Assembly (NCBI RefSeq): GCF_000521465.1
Contig: NZ_BAVR01000011.1
Coordinates: 1 to 64,000, forward strand
Direction: 5' to 3'
Source: Acetivibrio straminisolvens JCM 21531
GTDB taxonomy: Bacteria; Bacillota; Clostridia; Acetivibrionales; Acetivibrionaceae
DNA: 64,000 bases
The position numbers and the translations under genes were made by a program. Shown here piece by piece: positions 59,297 to 64,000 of the stretch (its first letter is position 1; every line of letters begins with the position of its first letter). The notes under the pieces are model-generated. The model saw only the letters and a program-made list of their open reading frames with translations, was not told the DNA's origin and searched no databases.

Positions 59297-60325
59297 TTAC
59301 ACGCACCTTCTTACTCTATACTCTGTAAGATCCTTTGCATCTTTAAGTTTTATTATTTGGACGGGTTTTCCTATTTTACGAAAAGCATTTTGTACATTAA
59401 TTGCAAACTCGTTGCCACCTTTATCAGAGTCAGGAATTATCCTAATTCTATAATTAGTAAAATAGTACACCCATTCGTCTTTAAAATTATTAGCACCAAG
59501 AATGCCAATTGCTTTTATACCCATTTGATAAGCAGAAAGGACATCTGTAATACCTTCGCATATATATAAAAAATCATTTTTACCAATTTGATTTAATACA
59601 TTAATGCTATAAATATGTGTTCTTATACCATTCAAGTTAATATATCTAGGTTCTCTGTCTCCTATTTGCCTTCCTTGAAGGTACTCAATTCTATTATCTA
59701 GGTTATAAAACGGAAACAAAATAACAGGGCTTGTCCAAATAAATACTGGAGTGTCTCTGTCAGATATCTTGGCAAGACCACATTTCAAAAGCCGGTCAAT
59801 TCCCCATACTGATTTTGCCTTATGGAACACTTGAGTAGGGTTTTCTATAGATTTGACATTAAAATGCATAATTACTTCTTTATTAAATTTTCTGTCTTTA
59901 ACAAGATATTTGTAAGCATTAGTATCCAAAGTACAATAATTTACAAGCCACTCATACACTTCAATATGAGGATTTGCTCTATCGATCTTTTCGGAAATGC
60001 TTTTGTGTCCTTGAATAAATTGATTCATATTAAAAGTTAAGCTTCTATCTTTACTATATCCAGACGTGATAGAAAACTCTTTTGACAGCCAATGACAAGC
60101 ATCTACAAAGTTAATTCGAAGTACTTTTTGTACAAGTTGTATAGGATTACCACCTTCATTACATCCAAAACAGTACCAATAGTTTTCTTTGGTATTAAAG
60201 CTTAGACTAGGAGTTTTTTTATCATGATTATTGAAGCACATAGCCTTATTTTTCGTTACTTTTATTCCTAGTCTTTCAGCAACCTCTACTACTAGAATAC
60301 TCTTAAGTTCTTCAAGATTGTACAT
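59297..60325 (-). CDS. DnaG-like primase with CHC2 zinc finger and Toprim domain
   Basis: 342 residues. The N-terminal zinc-binding module reads CFNNHDKKTPSLSF (C-x3-H instead of the usual C-x2-H), then YWYCFGCNEGGNPIQLV. The Toprim core is LYICEGITDVLSAYQMGIKA (Glu) and IRIIPDSDKGGNEFAI (DxD). It lacks the DnaB-binding C-terminal domain of DnaG, as do many mobile-element primases. First gene of the four-gene RT operon, ribosome site AAGGTGG. It may supply RNA primers or templates to the RT; inference. Confidence 0.88.
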   Translation of the reverse strand: MYNLEELKSILVVEVAERLGIKVTKNKAMCFNNHDKKTPSLSFNTKENYWYCFGCNEGGNPIQLVQKVLRINFVDACHWLSKEFSITSGYSKDRSLTFNMNQFIQGHKSISEKIDRANPHIEVYEWLVNYCTLDTNAYKYLVKDRKFNKEVIMHFNVKSIENPTQVFHKAKSVWGIDRLLKCGLAKISDRDTPVFIWTSPVILFPFYNLDNRIEYLQGRQIGDREPRYINLNGIRTHIYSINVLNQIGKNDFLYICEGITDVLSAYQMGIKAIGILGANNFKDEWVYYFTNYRIRIIPDSDKGGNEFAINVQNAFRKIGKPVQIIKLKDAKDLTEYRVRRCV

Positions 60326-60508
60326 TTTACCACCTTAACCCAATTATTATGGTTATGTATTCTACATAAAAATTCAAAATCCTTTGAAAACTGCTTATTT
60401 TCGTAATAATGTTACTCTCTTTTACTACTTTTAAATACAGTGAAAAAGAAGAACTTATTTAATTTGCTGCACAGCCTAATTAGCTTATATGATAAAACAT
60501 TTATTGAT

Positions 60509-60537
60509 ATTATACTTATACAATATAGAGTATTCAA
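60509..60537 (-). promoter_or_regulatory. Promoter of the RT operon
   Basis: Minus-strand TTGAAT (60532-60537), 17-base spacer, TATAAT (60509-60514). It leaves an untranslated leader of about 175 bases before the primase start. I see no obvious strong hairpin in the leader, but defence RTs often have a template RNA in this position. Confidence 0.65.
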
Positions 60538-60685
60538 GTTGTAATTATACTACAACATATCGAATTATTCCAATTGCTTTCTGAAAATTTGATTTCATCA
60601 GGTCAATTTAACTAGGGCTATTCTCACAGCCTTGCTGCAGGAATCTTCAACAGAGCGTACGTATTTTATTGTCAACGCCAGTTGA

Positions 60686-61090
60686 CTTCACTGCTACTCC
60701 ATCAATGCCATCCTCGCCATGATTCGCTTTTACACGCTTATACGCCTCCAGCACCTGATGTCATGAGACCTCAAACGACTTTCCTTCCCCCATTAAATCC
60801 TCCAATTTCTGGTTGTCTAACATTAGAATTATAGATAACAGAATCCCTTCGCTCAACTGCCATTACAGCAGCTTCTACACTACTATGGATTCTTTCGCAT
60901 CTATACCCTACATTGCTTCTTTTATCCTTGTCATTCCCTCTCTTGGATTTTTCACTTAACATTAGAGCACAGACCCCTCCTGTTCCTTGTAAGATCCTGT
61001 GCCAAGCTCTGCAACCTCTACGCCAGCAGCCGTCTGAACGGTAATCAGGCCCCTTCAGACTTATCACGTGTGGTAAATAAACACCCGGTT
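60686..61090 (-). mobile_element. Group II intron remnant with the N-terminus of its reverse transcriptase
   Basis: 60686-60823 reads as the start of a group II intron-encoded protein: MLDNQKLEDLMGEGKSFEVS, a TGA, HQVLEAYKRVKANHGEDG, then IDGVAVK, after which homology ends. Upstream, 60824-61090 has the GC-rich, stem-forming look of intron RNA, including GTAATGGCAGTTGAGCG and GATTCTGTTATCT, which typically precede such a gene. The rest of the ORF and domains V and VI are missing, so the element cannot splice or move. Boundaries are approximate. Confidence 0.65.
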
Positions 61091-61377
61091 TCGACTGCAC
61101 CTATGTATTAACGACGCTTCTTGAATTGATCATTTACATTCATTCAGCTTCTTGGCATGAACTTGATTGATTCATCAACCTTTTTTAATTACGCTCAATA
61201 CCACAGTTTCTGACTGCAGCACCAATAGGCAGTTTGAAACCTGCATCTGAATATCGATTCCTAGAATCCTTCTCTCATCTCTTACAAAGCATGATTTGAT
61301 TGCGTCCTTCATCCCTCATTTCATTACAATCAATCTTCAGGACACACTTTTACGCTTACGTTTATCCAAAGGCTAAA

Positions 61378-61506
61378 TACCCATGCTGCATAGTGCATTT
61401 CTACCGAAATGTTTTTACAGTTACACCACCTTCCAAGGTAAAAGAAGTAGCTCCAATGCTAAAAGTTATTCATGCACAAGAATCTAGAGATGCAGAAGGG
61501 CAATGC
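61378..61506 (+). pseudogene. IS256-family transposase fragment
   Basis: A plus frame reads CCIVHFYRNVFTVTPPSKVK, then EVAPMLKVIHAQESRDAE. This is the conserved C-H-x-x-R-N region of IS256/Mutator-type transposases. Only about 43 residues are recognisable; the DDE residues before and after are absent. No terminal repeats found. Confidence 0.65.
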
Positions 61507-61653
61507 AAATTTCCCTATTCTAACCCTTTTTATAACAACATTCTTTCATATAATCCAGTATTGATATAATAATATATGCTATAAATCCTATTGCAATTAA
61601 TATATCATTGCCACTGATACTTTATTATATAAGATTTAGTGAATCTACTCGTT

Positions 61654-62420
61654 CTAAATTTGAACCTGTATTTCATCGTTGTCAACTTCAACCTCTACCA
61701 TTGAACGGATAGGCTCATAAATAGGTATATCTTGATCAATAGCTTCAAAACTTGCCACCAAAAAGTATTTTGCTTTAAACAACGCTCCCCAACCTTTGTG
61801 ACCACGAACTGCAATGCAAAAAGCATCGCTTAATTGATTAGATTAAATAACTTCCCAATATTTTTGCAAAGTTCTTTTTTCTAGAAAAGTTAGAAGTAAT
61901 TCCTCTATTAATTACATCTCCAATTACCCATTCGAAATTTCCATCATCATCAATAGAACTACCAGTTTCAAATATTCGGCGAGTAAATGTAGTGTAATCT
62001 TCGCCTATTCTGCTACAACACCAGTCAAGCCATGTTGATAAATAACTCTTCACACCTCGCCTCGTTCTCCTTGGTTTTGCTGAATATGATAAAGTTATTT
62101 CTACGAGTACATTGAAATTTTCGCCTACACTACTCAATTCTTCTGGAATTGGCACTCTGAAAATATGTGCCTCTCCTTCACCAATTTCTAATATATTCTC
62201 TATAATAAATGTAATTCTATATTCACTATTTTGCGTTGCTCTTGTTACATCAGGAATACCATATCCAATTGTTCTAAATATTCCAGGATATTTGTCTTTT
62301 TCAGATGTAATTGCCCATTCTGGCCAATGTGCGGACTGAGCAATTAATGCACAATAAAGTAACGATGGTGTATTTGGAAATATTCTATCTACTTCTCCTC
62401 CTACAAAAAAGCCATTATCA
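61654..62420 (-). pseudogene. C-terminal remnant of a large S8 subtilase, defence-type
   Basis: An open minus frame of nearly 200 codons (about 62420-61838) starts abruptly at GGEVDRIFPNTPSLLYCALI and contains AHWPEWAI, GYGIPDVTRATQNSEYRIT and VEITLSYSAKPRRTRRGVKS. After a break near 61838 it continues with CIAVRGHKGWGALFKAKY and ends at 61654. This is the C-terminal half of bacterial subtilases usually encoded beside an AAA ATPase in accessory islands. The catalytic Asp, His and Ser regions are missing, and no ATPase partner remains. No start or ribosome site. Confidence 0.6.
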
Positions 62421-62472
62421 AATCTGCCAGCTCACCCATCCTGATCTTTGCTCAAAATTCATACAAAAATAT

Positions 62473-62513
62473 ACCCCGATATATTCCAATTAACACATAT
62501 CAAGGGCATATTC
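62473..62513. repeat. Imperfect palindrome related to the hairpins at 14468 and 20401
   Basis: ACCCCGATATATTCC, seven bases, then ACATATCAAGGGCAT. The arms pair imperfectly and share the CCC-CGA-ATAT and ATAT-C-A-GGG pattern of the two stronger hairpins. In the minus direction TATATTTTT follows. From 62514 to 62636 no gene is seen. Confidence 0.35.
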
Positions 62514-62636
62514 GAGTTGGCAGATTTGCCGAAACTCAGCATCTTCAAGGCTTTATAAACTTTATTTTTTGGGTATCCATGCCGCACACTCCGCATGGCA
62601 CGAATTGATAACGGTAGACTTTAGATATGCTGCCGG

Positions 62637-63399
62637 TTACAATTGCTTCTTTCTAAATATAACCACCGAAAGGAACACAAAAATCAATGAAAGCAAACAG
62701 GAAATCATGATAGTGCTATAAAGAGAAGACACCTCTACGGAATTCATAATCAATCCCATATTATCCGTCGCTAAAGAAATGGGGTTGTACCTATGCACCT
62801 TGGGTATGATGTTCATAATCATACAGACAACCACAACGGCACCTGTTATAAGCAGGCCTCCATAACTGTTTCCTGTTAATGTGGCTGAAAACAATAACGC
62901 CGCCAACAAAAACAGGCCAAACAGCCATAGGCAAAACACAGAAAACAGCAGATTGGATGTTTTACTGCGGGAAAAGATACGCCGTATAACCGTAAGTCAG
63001 CCCGAAGCACAGGACAATACTCATCGTCCATACCAAAACCATGCAGGTGTATTTTGAAAGAATAACCGCTGTTCTGGACAAGCCTTTTGTCAGCAAATTG
63101 ATAAGGGTTCCCTTTGACAGTTCGGATGATAAAACCCCGCTAAACAGAATTACCATCACGATAAATCCCATTTGCGTCGCATTTTTGAAAAACTGCGCCC
63201 AGGCATCATAGGCCGACGGCTCCGGTAATGTTATGACTATACCGTCGGTTACAAAGCTATTAACAATTTCAGGCATCAATTTTGCTATAAGGGGATTCGT
63301 GATTCCGAAAACCGCAAAAACCATTAGCATAATGAATAGTTTATAGGTTTTTGTGTATTCAAAGAACTCTTTTTTCAAAAACGCCAAATAGCCTTTCAT
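62637..63399 (-). CDS. ABC-2 type permease, frameshifted
   Basis: About 254 residues in six membrane segments. The N-terminal half (MKGYLAFLKKEFFEYTKTYK) includes LSKGTLINLLTKGLSRTAVI, the usual ABC-2 cytoplasmic block. The second half starts SKTSNLLFSVFCLWLFGLFL after a break near 62964-62971 where one base seems extra. It overlaps the ATPase stop by four bases. It exports an unknown substrate. Confidence 0.8.
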
Positions 63400-64000
63400 C
63401 GAACCACCTCCATAAACAAGCTTTCCAAAGTCGGTTCCATCACTGCGAATTTTAACGGAACAATACGCTTTTGCGATAGCACACCGAGCAGAAAATGCCC
63501 GTCCATATCGCCATCTTTCATAAACACCTTTACAGTGCTCCCATCTCGTGACAGACTGATTGACGGCTGCTTCAACTCTTCCGCATTTTCAAAACAGGAA
63601 GCTGCTTTTTCACTCTCAAACTCAAGGACAAAACCGTGGAGCCTATGACGCTCCTTTATTTCAGAAAGTGTACCGCAAAGCGCAAGCTTTCCGTCATGCA
63701 ATACCGCAATACGGTCGCATATCCTTTCAACATCCGACAGGATATGGGTCGAAAATACGATGGTCGTCTTCCCTTTTGCCGCAAGTAAAATATCGAGTAT
63801 TTCCTTCCTGCCGATGGGATCAAGCGCTGATGTAGGTTCATCACAGATAAGGAGCTTTGGTTCATTGAGCAAGGCTTGGGCAATGCCAAGGCGCTGCTTC
63901 ATTCCTCTGGAAAACCCTCCAATTCTCTTTTTTTGGTCTTTCAGCCCCACAAGCTCCAGTAATTCCTCGCTCTTTGACTTGATTTGGGTCTTCGAAAGAC
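63396..64000 (-). CDS. ABC transporter ATP-binding protein, 5' end outside the window
   Basis: The frame is open to the right edge, so the Walker A region lies beyond the window. Visible: signature GGFSRGMKQRLGIAQALL, Walker B KLLICDEPTSALDP and H-loop VFSTHILSDVERI, typical of ABC-2 exporters of the bacitracin/antibiotic type. The C-terminal regulatory extension ends LESLFMEVVR. It forms an operon with the permease. Confidence 0.88.
   Translation of the reverse strand, partial: LSKTQIKSKSEELLELVGLKDQKKRIGGFSRGMKQRLGIAQALLNEPKLLICDEPTSALDPIGRKEILDILLAAKGKTTIVFSTHILSDVERICDRIAVLHDGKLALCGTLSEIKERHRLHGFVLEFESEKAASCFENAEELKQPSISLSRDGSTVKVFMKDGDMDGHFLLGVLSQKRIVPLKFAVMEPTLESLFMEVVR

Overview
The window looks like a chromosomal segment of a low-GC, anaerobic Firmicute of class Clostridia. 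I infer this from the codon use, strong AGGAGG-type ribosome sites, clostridial protein families, and a nitrogenase-like locus next to O-acetylhomoserine sulfhydrylase. The Acetivibrio (Clostridium) thermocellus group is a plausible home, but that is inference. About thirty genes are broken by single-base indels, nearly all in short homopolymers. This pattern suggests base-calling or assembly errors more than wholesale decay, so I join such pieces into one gene and say where the break is.

Layout. 0-4.5 kb: a GATC (DpnII/MboI-type) restriction-modification locus with a Dam-like methylase, a DpnII-family endonuclease, a second methylase and an uncharacterised 450-residue protein. 4.7-8.5 kb: copper efflux (CopZ, a lipoprotein, CopA). 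8.9-12 kb: an RlmI-type rRNA methyltransferase, a VanX-like dipeptidase and a metallo-beta-lactamase-fold hydrolase. 12.2-20.5 kb: two divergent sets of poorly characterised genes. The minus set has a MoxR-type ATPase, a DUF6530-like protein, a GIY-YIG protein and a HEAT-like protein. The plus set is a five-gene operon built around a Ycf46-like AAA+ ATPase. 20.8-34 kb: assorted housekeeping and accessory genes (hydrolases, methyltransferases, an ABC-2 exporter, a two-component system, NUDIX), mixed with remnants of flagellin and a PNPOx-like protein.

35-53 kb is a sulfur-assimilation island. One minus-strand block encodes a GNAT protein, NifD-like, NifK-like, NifX-like and NifB-like proteins, MetY, a sulfonate/nitrate-type ABC transporter and a NifH-like reductase. 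The combination closely resembles the methylthio-alkane reductase (Mar) concept: a nitrogenase-like enzyme cleaves a C-S bond, and MetY turns the released methanethiol into methionine. A second block carries mccB-mccA (reverse transsulfuration to cysteine) and a DUF4418/FtsX-type ABC transporter. A CymR-like Rrf2 regulator and metNIQ complete the island. Four promoters in it share a 17-bp operator-like motif, and metNIQ and metY are preceded by short Met/Cys-rich open reading frames. Together these suggest a regulon that senses sulfur amino-acid supply.

53.4-60.5 kb is a defence-like region. It has an AbiE locus whose toxin has collapsed by internal deletion, then a four-gene overlapping operon encoding a DnaG-like primase, an Unknown-Group-type reverse transcriptase, a 526-residue helical protein and a nitrilase. 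The RT and nitrilase recall DRT1 (UG1) defence RTs, but here the parts are split and a primase leads the operon. 60.6-62.5 kb is a graveyard of mobile and defence remnants: a group II intron, an IS256-family transposase and a subtilase C-terminus. An ABC-2 exporter runs off the right edge.
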